From assembly GCA_031841125.1 (NCBI GenBank), contig CM063109.1, forward strand, positions 6,920,321 through 6,984,320: DNA of 64,000 bases. Reading direction: 5' to 3'. Shown one piece after another: positions 35,120 to 44,903 of this stretch (position 1 is its first letter; the number at the start of each line of letters is the position of its first letter). Below the pieces are notes generated by a model. The model did not search any database. It was not told where the DNA came from and saw only the letters and a list, made by a program, of their open reading frames with translations. A program made the translations under genes and the position numbers. Origin of the DNA: Acanthococcus lagerstroemiae. Lineage: Eukaryota; Arthropoda; Insecta; Hemiptera; Eriococcidae.

Positions 35120-35412
35120 GTTTCTGAGTTTTACCCGTATTTTTGATTTGCGTCAGAGTTACATGCATGCGTGTCGTGTGTATTTAATAGCTTATGGGAA
35201 AACACCTGGCTCTGTACTTTCTCTTGCCACTCTGTTAACTAATTGAATTTTTCCTGAATATTGTTCCTTTGGGTCTCAAACACCGATCATAAGTCCAACT
35301 TTAGAAATAAGGACACCGACCATATACCTAACTAACAGGCGAGTTCGTTCGGTTTTCAAGTCGTTTTCATTTTCGAACCCGCTCAAAACGATCACACTCT
35401 TCGAAGTACGTA

Positions 35413-35544
35413 TATTTTGACCAGTTAAAAAAACAAAGCGAAAATCTATCATTTGTTATTTTGACCAGTTAAAAAAACAAAGCGAAAATCTATCATTTGT
35501 TATTTTGACCAGTTAAAAAAACAAAGCGAAAATCTATCATTTGT
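35413..35544. repeat. Perfect tandem triplication of a 44-bp unit
   Basis: Three identical 44-bp copies starting at 35413, 35457 and 35501 (tattttgaccagtt ... atcatttgt). No differences among copies were seen, so the array is very recent or homogenised. It would lie in intron 1 of the gene starting at 35685 (minus). Confidence 0.95.
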
Positions 35545-35636
35545 TTACATATAAACAGAATGCAGTAGCCCATCCCAGAAGTAAAAAATTTGACGTCGTT
35601 ACATTAATTACACGGTTGTTTACACTCGGTACTCAC

Positions 35637-35685
35637 CAGCCACGATTGATTTTTGGTCCGATTCGTCGTCCTCGTATTCGGACAT
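35637..35685 (-). CDS. Probable first coding exon of an unidentified gene (N-terminus MSEYEDDESDQ)
   Basis: On the minus strand, an ATG at 35685-35683 in a good context (GGGAAAATGT) starts an acidic sequence, MSEYEDDESDQKSIVA, and runs into a consensus donor (GTGAGT) at 35636 in phase 1. The 270 bp upstream is markedly CpG-rich compared with the region, as expected for a promoter and 5' UTR. An acidic N-terminus without a signal peptide suggests a cytosolic or nuclear protein. No downstream exon (below 35637) was recognised, and the family is unknown. Competing longer frames on both strands in this patch have poorer contexts. Confidence 0.42.
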
Positions 35686-35960
35686 TTTCCCGAACCAAGT
35701 CGCCCAGTTCGAGGCAGAATAATTGAAGTCGCGGGGGTCGTTAAGATCACGATTTCGCGTTCAACGAAAATTCGAAAAAATTTCTGCCATACTGTCTTGT
35801 GCCTGCGTTTTATCGCGCGCCCGAAACCGAGATGAGACTTCGCAAAGGCATCACGAAGAGTGAATGTGGGCGAGAGAACCCCATTCCACGGTACCAAATC
35901 CGCTCAATATTATCAACAGTTTAGCCCGCCAGTCATCGCGCAGGCGTCACTTATCAAGAC
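35686..35960 (-). promoter_or_regulatory. CpG-rich putative promoter/5' UTR region
   Basis: Dense CpG ('cgcgggggtcg', 'tttcgcgttcaacg', 'tatcgcgcgcccg') in an otherwise CpG-poor, AT-rich neighbourhood, directly upstream of the proposed minus-strand start codon. No TATA box is evident. The assignment is inferential. Confidence 0.35.
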
Positions 35961-36227
35961 TTTTCACGCTGTACCACGTTAAAGCTCTTTTTTTTTGTGT
36001 ACGTATCATTTAATTACACCTATATACTCCTTCGCGATCGCATCCGTTTTCCATATTGCACGGTTCCGGAAGTAACTCGCTGGAAAACTGCTGGAAACGA
36101 TTGCGAATACCTACAGTGCTGTTATTTTCCTGTACTATGTATTCGTCTGTTGTTGGTAATACAGGTCGAGAATTCTCTCTTCCATATGACGGGTTCAATT
36201 GTGGGCTAGAATTACCAGTAGTCGGAC

Positions 36228-36755
36228 ATGAGCCGGAAGTTTTTACCATGCGAACGACTCTTTTTTCTTTCAGATTCTACTTTTTACTTGGTCTTACGAA
36301 GTTCCAGAATTCATTTTCTGTATAGTTTATCCGCAAAATATTCAAAATTGCAGGCGAGTAGTCATAAAAAAAGTGTGAATGTGTCACACTTTTATGACTT
36401 CTTCTCCTCTCTTTTCATTCTAAAAAACGCGTTTTTCAAAATGCTCAATGAACTTCAACAAACTCAAAATCGATTCAAGAACCAATTTTCAACGTATTCA
36501 GTGAACTTCAACGAACTCAGAATTGATTCAAGAATCAATAATCAGCACTTAGCAGCTGCTCGTAAAAATTCTGACTCACATTTAATATACTACTATTCAA
36601 CCGAAAAACCTGTATCATATTTAATTTATCTCTACTCAAGCGAAATTCCACCATCAAATTCTTTACGGTTTCAAGTCCGTAGATCCAGACTCACCTTTGC
36701 CGGTATGTTCATCGAGCTTCAACGGGATTCTACCAATATATTCATTGAATATTGA
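36228..36755 (+). CDS. Unassigned 175-codon open frame
   Basis: One of the longer non-transposon frames in the window, but its sequence is low in structure (many Ser, Tyr, Asn, Gln). It also contains a 53-bp tandem duplication (36445-36550), and a second, shorter one ('tcacatttaatatactactattcaa' style) lies near 36580. No domain, splice support or homology recognised. It may be open only because of the repeats. Confidence 0.15.
   Translation: MSRKFLPCERLFFLSDSTFYLVLRSSRIHFLYSLSAKYSKLQASSHKKSVNVSHFYDFFSSLFILKNAFFKMLNELQQTQNRFKNQFSTYSVNFNELRIDSRINNQHLAAARKNSDSHLIYYYSTEKPVSYLIYLYSSEIPPSNSLRFQVRRSRLTFAGMFIELQRDSTNIFIEY
36445..36550. repeat. Tandem duplication, 53-bp unit
   Basis: 'tcaatgaacttcaac.aactca.aat.gattcaagaa' occurs at 36445 and 36498. 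A diverged third echo lies near 36712. Confidence 0.7.
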
Positions 36756-37599
36756 CTGAAAAGAGATTACATTATTGAACCCCTCAAATATTTCCTCAGC
36801 AAGCTCAATGAAATTCGACGTCTATAGTCGTAGTTCCTCCGCTTTATTTTGAATGTATACATGCTTCTAACAACAAGGAATGAACGAAATAAATTGAACA
36901 CAAATTCTTCTTAAAAAATGAAAATGGGTAATTCTAAAAAAAAAGAAAGGGCATATTCCAGTTACTGTACATTTTCTCAAAGACAAATAATGCAATCTGA
37001 TTTTTTTTCTTCTTTGCATAGAACATTGTATTCTCAACCTTTTCCAGTTATGAACATGAGAGCCCCCACCCCTCCACTCCACAAAATCAGTGAACGTGCT
37101 GAAAAGTTCCATCGTAGTGGCTGTTACTGATCATGTTTATGAATCTTCAGACCAGCAAAATGGCGCAAATGAATTAATATTTCTGTTAAAAAATATAATG
37201 AATATCATTGATAAAGGAAACAAAGAACCTTAATAGGTAGAATGATGACCAAACATGCATCACATGACCTGAAAATAAGGTCAAAGTTTGGTTACGCACT
37301 TTTGGTTCCATCGTAGTGGCGATTTTTCGTTTGCTTGTACTGGCTCTCTGATTAAACCTTTCATGCTGCAAAGTAGCTGCATTGCTTTAGTCTTCTGTGA
37401 AGGAAAACGTTTGGCTGTCAGACCTCGAACCAAGTATAGTTTATCTATCCTGTGAGATGTTGTCTATGAAAATCCTGCTATTTACAACTTTTGGTATCTT
37501 CCGTAGTGGCTTATCAGTTCTCATCTGTTGGCGGCATGATCACCTGGGAAAAAAGATCGAAATACTCAAATTGATAAGTATTTCAATATTTAAATGTTG
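36756..37599. other. Non-coding stretch with a recurring 'cgtagtggc' motif
   Basis: The string 'ccatcgtagtggc' or 'ttccgtagtggc' appears at about 37107, 37307 and 37500, roughly 190-200 bp apart, perhaps the remains of a tandem array. No exon supported. Confidence 0.35.
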
Positions 37600-38340
37600 A
37601 AAGGAAAAATCTCTGACAATTTTGAAGGAATTTCAGCGGAAATTGTTGGGAAAAATTTCGATAATGTCCGAAGAATCTTTTTTTTATTTTAACTTTAACG
37701 AGGTATTTACTGCCCGAGGGCTCATCGGAAACCTTTAGAAAAAATTTCCTATAATTTCCAAAAAGTTTCATCAAAATTCTTCGAGGAAATTTTTCCGGTA
37801 ATTTTTAAAGCTTGTCATAGGAAATATTCGGGGGAATACTCCAATGGTTTAATAATTCAAGAATTATCGGAAAATATTCTCGAGGAGTTAAATGATTTTT
37901 TTTTTTTGGAAATCATTGGAAATTTTTCCTTAAGATTTCCGATGAGATTCTTTGGAAATTATCGGAATTAGTTTCCAACAATTTCCGATAAAATTCCTTA
38001 TAATTTATCGGAAATTCTTCCCGAGTTCCAATGAAATTCTTTAAAAATTATCAAAGATTTTTCCCGAGTATTTCCCAGAAATACCTCAAAAATTATCGAA
38101 ACATTTTCTTGAAGAATTTGGATGACATTTCTTGGAAATCATTGGAAATTTTTTCGAAAGATTTCTGATGAGATTCTTCGGATGTTATCGGAATTTTTTC
38201 CAACAGTTTCCGATGAAATTCCTTAAAAAGCATCCAATATCTTCCCTGACGTTTCCAAAAAAATTCTTCGGAAATTCTTGAAATTTTTTCCTGACAAAAT
38301 TCCGGTGAAATTCCTTAAAAATCAGGAGAGATTTTTCCGT
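37600..38340. repeat. Degenerate tandem array of TTCCGATGAAATTC-type units with a 226-bp higher-order period
   Basis: The whole stretch is made from variants of 'ggaaatt.ttcc', 'atttccgatgaaattc' and 'aaattatcgg'. A 95-bp block starting 'ggaaatcattggaaatttttcc' at 37908 recurs at 38134, giving a 226-bp higher-order repeat above the short unit. No gene. Confidence 0.75.
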
Positions 38341-38345
38341 GTGAC

Positions 38346-38830
38346 ATTCGGAATCAGCGATCTCGAAAACCCCCTTTTCGATAGTCTGTTTGCTAGGTCA
38401 TGATACTTCAATTTTGGACGGATTTTGATCATCTCTAGGCCCCTTACCCCCAAATTTGAATGAATTTTGAAATTTTTCTCATGGATTCATACTCTGGAGG
38501 AAGTTCCCTATTCAACGATGTGCGTGAAACCACTTTGATTATCTGCATTCAGAAAGTCAAAATTTTGTGAATATGGAACCAATTTTAGGTTGAAAATTTG
38601 GATTTTAATGCCCTAAACCGGGTTAAATCGTGTATTCGGAATCCGTGACCGCGAAAACCCCCTTTCAATCGTTTGTTTGCTAGGTTATGACACTTTAAGT
38701 TTTGATGGATTTTGGTCATCTTTAGGCTCCTTGCCCCCCAAAATTGATGAATTTTGAAATTTTTTTCACGGATTCGTATTTTGCAGGATATGCCCTTTCC
38801 AGCGATGTGCGTAAAGGCATACCTTTCTAT
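38346..38830. repeat. Direct repeat of about 190 bp, period 288 bp
   Basis: 'attcggaatc...cgaaaaccccc', 'gtttgctaggt.atga.actt', 'gaattttgaaattttt' and 'cgatgtgcgt' occur in the same order starting at 38346 and 38634. Diverged copies; no coding potential. Confidence 0.75.
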
Positions 38831-39346
38831 TTAAAATTCCGAAGTTGGTGACACGTTACAGCCCCCCCCCCTCATAAATGGGGGAGAAAATTTTTCAAAC
38901 CCTAGAGAAACTAGACCTTACCGCAGGAAGATCGCAATTTGTCCGGCAAAGATCCGCCGATCGGTTCGGGGAAAAATGGAGGGGGAGAGGTGGAGGTAAC
39001 TTTCGTGGAACGCCCGGTATTAAAACCCATCTAGGTGTTTATAACTTCTCATAAAATAGGACAAGTCCCTCGTGAAAGAACACGTCTCCTGCATCCCCCG
39101 AGCACCCAAAAAGTGAAAATTGATTTGTTGACGCACTAGGTGGGTTTTAAGGATCTTGCTGCATGCTGCGTTCCACATCGTTCGTCATTATTTCCTCGTT
39201 TTCTCTGAAGGTCGTAAACGGTCGCAGCTGAATGATGATAGGATCGTTGGATGAATGTTCAAAGAATAAAACTCATATAGTATATTTTCGGATCGACTTG
39301 GATCAGGGTTCTTCCAGTCCATAAAGGGAAGGTATTTGGTAGGGCA

Positions 39347-39362
39347 TAATGGACAGTAATGT
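39347..39362. repeat. Target-site duplication, left copy (RTE element)
   Basis: taatggacagtaatgt, repeated exactly at 40774-40789. Confidence 0.9.
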
Positions 39363-40773
39363 GAGATACCAAGCGAATGGAAACTTGCAGATATAATTAT
39401 AATATTCAAAAAAGGAAATGAACACAAGATAGAAAACTATCGCCCCATAACTTTAGGGCCAACCCTTTCAAAAATATTTTCGAGACTAATACAAAAACGT
39501 ATCCAAGCAATTTTAAATATTCAACAACCTAACGAACAAGCAGGCTTCAGAAAATCATTCTCAACTATAGATCACCTGCACAGTATAAATTAAATTATAG
39601 AAAAATGCACTGAATATCAGAAAGATCTGTTCTTAGCAACGATAGACTATACAAAAGCCTTTGACTCTATAGACCATCAATTTATGATCAAAACTTTGAA
39701 CAACCAAGGGGTCCCTAAATGTCTCATAGATATAATAGAAGAAATGTATACTGGGCTGAAAGGGAGAATAATTACGGACGTTGAAGGACAGTATTTTGAA
39801 ATTAAAAGAGGCGTAAAACAGGGAGATCCTTTATCATCAATTCTCTTCAATAGTGCGTTACAGGAAATTATTAGAAAACTAAAATGGGAAGAAAAGGGGT
39901 TGATTATAAATGGAGAAAGATTGTCAAATCTCAGATTCGCCGACGATATCATACTCTTAGCGAACACAGAAGAAGAATTAATAGAAATGATAGATGAGTT
40001 AGATGAACAGGGAAAACCTTCTAAATTAAAAATAAATGAAACTAAAACAAAAATATTAACCAATAAGGGGATGGCTGGCAATATCAAAACAAAAACCGCG
40101 AAATTCGAAATAGTGAGGGAAGCCACATATTTGGGACAACAAATATCTTTTGAAAACAAAATGAAAAAAGAAATAAATACAAGAATATCAAAAGCCTGGT
40201 CGAAGTTCTGGTCTCTAAAGAACATACTCAAGGGTCCTTTTAATAACTATCATAAAAGCCTAGTTTTTAATATGTGTGTCGTCCCTACATTGACTTATGG
40301 TTGCCAAACATGGACACTGACCGAAAACAATTTAGAAAAAATAAGAATCACACAGAATAATATGGAAAGGTCTATGTTAAACCTAAAGAAAAAAGATCGT
40401 ATCAAAATTTCTATGATAAAACAAAAATGTAAATACAATACAAACATAGTAACATACATTAGAAGGCAAAAATGGAGGTGGGCGGGGCACGTTGCACGAT
40501 TAAAAGACGATAGATGGACATACAAGACCACGATATGGCAACCCATAAACTATTGCAGAAAAATAGGAGGGCAACCAGCAAGATGGAGGGACGACATCAC
40601 ACAATTTCTAAGAAACAAAAACTACGAACAAATTGCAAACGTGAAAACCGAATGGGAAAGATTGCAGGAAACCTTTGCTCGTTACGGGCCGAGGAATAAC
40701 TATATAATAGATTTAGAACAGCTTAAGCCACAACCACTAAATATGTACATCCTCAATAAAGGTTTATTATTAT
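39363..40773 (+). mobile_element. RTE-type non-LTR retrotransposon, 5'-truncated, 1.4 kb
   Basis: Bounded by a perfect 16-bp target duplication. It starts inside the reverse transcriptase (EIPSEWKLADIIIIFKKG...) and ends in a short 3' region with AATAAA (40755) and a TTATTATTATT tail. Very short 3' UTRs ending in microsatellites are characteristic of RTE elements. Confidence 0.9.
39363..40773 (+). pseudogene. RTE reverse transcriptase with one in-frame stop
   Basis: One frame runs through the element: NYRPITLGPTLSKIFSRLI, EQAGFRKSFSTIDHL, TIDYTKAFDSIDH, IKRGVKQGDPLSSILFN, LRFADDIILLAN (catalytic Asp pair present), TYLGQQI, LTYGCQTWTL and WAGHVARLKDDRW, the usual RTE order. A TAA at 39591-39593 replaces an expected sense codon (probably CAA, a C-to-T change). 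The frame stays open past the element into flanking DNA to 40922, so about the last 50 codons of that open frame are not LINE-derived. Lacking the endonuclease and 5' end, it is immobile. Confidence 0.9.
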
Positions 40774-40789
40774 TAATGGACAGTAATGT
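40774..40789. repeat. Target-site duplication, right copy (RTE element)
   Basis: Exact copy of 39347-39362. Confidence 0.9.
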
Positions 40790-41667
40790 TGAACTTAATA
40801 CTTATTTTGAGGTTAGAAACGTGAAAAGTTTCTTTTATAAAGAACTCATTCAAATTGAACTGTATTCACAAATATCAAGGAATAAGAATAAAAACGTAAA
40901 AAAATTCTACGTCAAGTTCTAGCTTCAGTACCTATTGTCATTTGAAACTACCCTTCATTTCATCATCTTTTAAAATAGTGTACTTCAATTTTGAAATATT
41001 CAAATTGATATCCAGCTCTGCCTCAAAATTATATTTTTGGGGAGATAAATTGTGTTGTTATTAGGTCATCTGATATTAAAGAATAATTGTTTCCACCATG
41101 TATGTAAATTTGGCTCGCTTCATTTTATGGAGTTTTGGCCGCCTAAAACCAGCATTTCGACCAGTGTGTGTCATCCAGACCGTGGGCTTAAGTGAGTTGG
41201 TTCAAGTGAATTCGATAGAGAAACATTAGTATCTAGTTCTGTATCGCAGTACCCGTAAATTATTATACTAATCAAACGAATTATTTGATGCACAATTTTC
41301 CTCACATTTGGATTCCAGTCTTGGGAACGTCTATACTTTATTTTAGGTAAACGTGTGTTTAAAAATGTGCAGATTTGCGAAACTGTATCATTGTGGATCA
41401 AGATGACCATTTTGGGGAGGAAAATGGCAGAAGGAAAAGCGTATGGAAATTTTTTGCTGTCCCTACCCCACAGAGATCCCTTACTGATTTTCCCTCCTTC
41501 TCCGCGCTGATTTTCCTCTTTTTTTTTGGGGGGGGGGGGGGTTCCCCGTGGATCCGCGTCTGGTGAATGTATGCAGTACATATTACGAGTATGCAAACCT
41601 TTCGCCACTAAAATACATTCAGTTCCAAACCTTTTTTATTATAGGAACGAATTCTGCAGCAATATTG
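40790..41667. other. Non-coding stretch
   Basis: Contains a 14-base G run near 41530 with C/T-rich flanks. No exon or complete element recognised. Confidence 0.4.
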
Positions 41668-42064
41668 TTATGCTGTAAGTGCCCTCGGCCCTTTAAAGTC
41701 AAAGGTGTATCTCACCCTCTCCCACTCTACTCTATCTTGAGCTATTCTGTGGTAGAATTTGTGTTGAAAGAAATGATTTATTTCATCTACCCATTTCTTA
41801 CATTGACCTTTTCTCCTTTTCATGAAAGGAAAAGCCCAAAATGTCGTTTGGTGGGTCCATCTTTCGGGTGGCATTCGGGCGATGTGCTCCGCCAACCCCA
41901 TGTTTTTGGTTCCTAATATGGACTATTGCGTTTTTGAGATTTGGGATTCTTTTTCTTAGTGTGTCGGTACTGATTTTTTCTATTTTTCTTACTCCCAGGA
42001 TAGACCTCAGCATGTCATTTTCCGTTGTAGGTATCTTCGCTATTTGTTTATAGTATTGATGCAA
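41668..42064 (-). pseudogene. RTE reverse-transcriptase C-terminal relic
   Basis: Two overlapping minus-strand frames together give the RTE C-terminal region: TTENDMLRSILGVRKIEK, RIPNLKNAIVHIRNQKH, then after a frameshift AEHIARMPPERWTHQTT (compare GHVARLKDDRW in the copy at 39363) and CKKWVDEINHFF. Both ends are ragged. It is a separate copy from those at 39363 and 44904. Confidence 0.8.
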
Positions 42065-42182
42065 TCAATCGACTGCCTTTTAATCTTCCTTTCTTTCCGT
42101 TTATGGTTTCCTTCCGGCGCGTCTGACTGTCGATACTCTCGAATGAATTAAGTTTCAGCAGAGGTACACAGTTCATTGTAAT

Positions 42183-42889
42183 GAGGAGCTTGGTTTCAAA
42201 CCCAACCTTATCCATTTTCGGCAAATATGAGTTAGGCACGGTTTCGGGTAGTACTCGTCACCGGCTATCACGTGAGCTCATCACCGCTGTCCTATCATGT
42301 CTCATTCCTGTAGAAAAATGCTCTCAAAGTAGTGCCTTGGTTTCAAAATGAACTTTATCCAGTGGATATAGTTCAGTCTGATTCCAAGCTATTTTTTTTC
42401 TGTTTACTGATGAGAAATTCGTCTGATAAACATGCCATGATTTACGTTTCTACCCAATTCTAAAGATATTTATTCTTAATATTCGTGTTGAAAAGGTTTA
42501 AAAATGTCGGATAATGTGAAAAAGAAAAACTAGAAGCAAATCTAATTTCGACCGTACTGTTGTCAATTTCAACCGTACTTTTGTGAAGAAACGTTGATTT
42601 ATTGATTTGATACAACTTTATTCGTAAATTTTGCCAAGAAACGTTCATACTTCTAAAAAAAAATCCACCTTGGAGTCAAAATGAACTTTATCTAAAAAGG
42701 AAGTGGTAAATTTCGGAGGTGGTGGGGAAAATCAGGGAACTTTTTATGGAATGTTTTTCTAAACTGGCTGGCAATGTTTTATACCTAAAACCATCTTCCT
42801 ACTGTTTGCCGATTTATCTGCAGCAGTTTATCGTCTCTCCTAAAAAAAAGTGAATTTTGGATAAAGTTGGGTTTGAAACCAAGCTCCTC
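42183..42889. repeat. Cluster of four copies of a 26-32 bp motif, outermost pair inverted
   Basis: Copies of CTTGGTTTCAAA...(C/G)AACYTTATCCA lie at 42183-42214, 42335-42361 and 42668-42694 on the plus strand and at 42858-42889 on the minus strand. The first and last form near-perfect 32-bp inverted termini (gaggagcttggtttcaaacc...). Between them 'cgaccgtact'/'caaccgtact' and 'aagaaacgtt' are also duplicated. This could be a MITE with subterminal repeats or another repeat-built structure. Confidence 0.6.
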
Positions 42890-44075
42890 GTGTACGTTCT
42901 CATGATCGGGTTATTCTCTTGCTCTACTTTTGTTTGGTTACGCAAAACTTCTTCATCCTTCGTTGTATTTATTTGAAGCGAATCACTATATTTTGCTCTG
43001 GTGGTTGATGATGCTCCTTTCCGTATTTTCGAGTTCCATACACTCGACCGCTAATCTCGTTATGCGATATAACAAGGCATCGGATTTCCTTTGATTGATC
43101 ACAACACTCCTCAGGTTCCTGTTCTCTTTGACATCGTCCTAATTTTATGAGCTCTTGCTCTACATTGTTTCGGTACATGATGTTGATCGTAGGTCGTTGT
43201 TTTTAAAGCTATATTGATATTTATTAACTTATCCTTTATTTTGCAAGGTGTTTTCGATCCATTTTTGAAACCCAATAGTTGTATTCCTTTTAGCTGATTT
43301 TATTCGTCTTGTCCCACCTGCATGGGTTGAATGTGGGGTTAATTTTTCTCGACATTTCATAAAGAAGGAAATCGAATGATACTAATTTCTGGAGTTGAAA
43401 TTAATGAATAATGATGAAACTTAATTAAGAGGTTGAAGTATGTTATTACTAGACTTATTGATTTTAGTTGAAATCGGTGCCATAATTCCCGAGATCTTCC
43501 CGATTTTCCAGCTTACTTTTCCGTGATCTCAAGTAGCATGAAACTTATGCTTCCCAGATTTCAGCCTTCTGGGACCATATTGACCACTGTGAGGTTATCT
43601 CAAATTCTAAAAAGGGAGGGATTATCAATGCCGTTTATTCCGCGAGCACGCAACTCGCTTAAATCAAGGTACTAATCATGGAGTCTCAAACGAATGATTC
43701 TCCTTCAACTGAGCACGTAGGTAATTAATCTTGATGTGTAGATATGTTTGCCTATCCTGATCTCTAAAGGGACTAAATATGGTCAATCGTGGAAATTATG
43801 TTTTTGTAAAAGCGTAATATTACTCGTTAATTTACTCATTAATTAGGCGAAGGTTACCTTGGGTGACGTGCGTTTTCAGATAGCCCCTCCTCCATCCATA
43901 TCCCTTTTTAACGTAAATCACCCGACAAAGCCATATTAAGAGTTTTTATTTTGTTGAATGTAATTTCCAAATTTGTTGCCTCCACTGTACTCGGACGATA
44001 AGTAAGAACATTTAAGATGGAGCCGATTTGCTTGACGTGCAACGCTGCGGCGCCCAATGATTCGGAATTTCTTAC
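42890..44075. other. Non-coding stretch
   Basis: No supported feature. Confidence 0.4.
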
Positions 44076-44214
44076 CACGTTTACTTTTTCCGAAAAAATT
44101 GAGCGGGAAATTGGAAAATTATTAAGTTGTAAATGCGTTCGTGGTTCATCCATATCACCATTGTTTTCCAGTTTTATTTTCAATTTCTCCGTTATTGCTC
44201 GCACGTTTCCTTGA
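44076..44214 (-). CDS. Possible internal exon (unrecognised), strand ambiguous
   Basis: Minus strand: acceptor (AAAGATTCAG) above 44214, a 139-bp open segment (GNVRAITEKLKIKLENNGD, then MDEPRTHLQLNNFPISRS and SIFSEKVNV) and a consensus donor (GTAAGA) below 44076. The composition looks like a real protein linker. However, the plus strand of the same DNA starts MEPICLTCNAAAPNDSEF and runs 65 codons with KIEREIGKLLSCKC, vaguely like the N-terminus of a ZAD zinc-finger protein. Only one can be right; I slightly prefer the minus strand because both splice sites are good. Confidence 0.33.
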
Positions 44215-44561
44215 CTGAATCTTTACCGAAAATGTCAACTCGGTAAATGAGTTGGCAAAATTGATCGATCTGGCAGTTTGAAAATAGTAATGCGGTATGA
44301 GCTAGAAACCCTGCCCTGTTCCCGAAAACAACGTCAAGCGGGTTTGCTGAGGTCCCTCAAAGTTTACTCAAATTAATGTTCAGCATAAATTAGAAATATA
44401 ATCCATTGCCATTGTATCCAATTCCGACACCACTAACTATAGAGAGTAAAGACGTGCATCTTTTTTATCTTATTATCAATTTTATAAGAATTAAGCAATT
44501 TATTGTTTTGTTGGGGTCCATATCGGTCTTCCTTAACCCCCTAAATTATCTATGGGAAAAC

Positions 44562-44903
44562 GGATGAGTGATTTTGTGCTTTAAAAAAAAGACTTAAATC
44601 CGCCAAAATTTTAAATATTGGAAAATCTATTTATCGAATCCCTTGAAATATACATGGATAGAGGAGTGATAAATGTTGTTCTGGTAACCTGATTATATTC
44701 CTCCTCTTTTTAGTGCAGAGCTTAACATAAGCTATGTTTTTCATTTTATACATTTCTGCAGAAAATTTTTGTCACGTATAACTCGAAAGTTCAACTTTTT
44801 TTTATTTTATTTTAAAAACTTGACTACGTAATTTTTTTGTTTCATGAATTAAGAATGCAAATCAGTGCTATTCGCGTATACTCTTTTTCTATTTTCCTAA
44901 CAA
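44562..44903. repeat. Long direct repeat flanking an RTE element, left copy (342 bp)
   Basis: About 98% identical, indels aside, to 47401-47748. Differences seen: tgtgctt/tgtactt, a short A-rich indel, ctcttttt/ctcctttt, gcagagc/gcacagc, gttcaac/gttttac, catgaatt/tatgaatt and gcaaatc/gcagatc. It starts and stops exactly at the LINE ends, so it behaves like an exceptionally long target duplication. Confidence 0.85.

Noticed and set aside
37908..38340. CRISPR-like regular repeats
   Set aside because: Units are diverged, spacers are not unique and the sequence is eukaryotic; a degenerate satellite explains it.
39677..40231. 184-codon minus-strand frame
   Set aside because: Exact antisense of the RTE reverse transcriptase.
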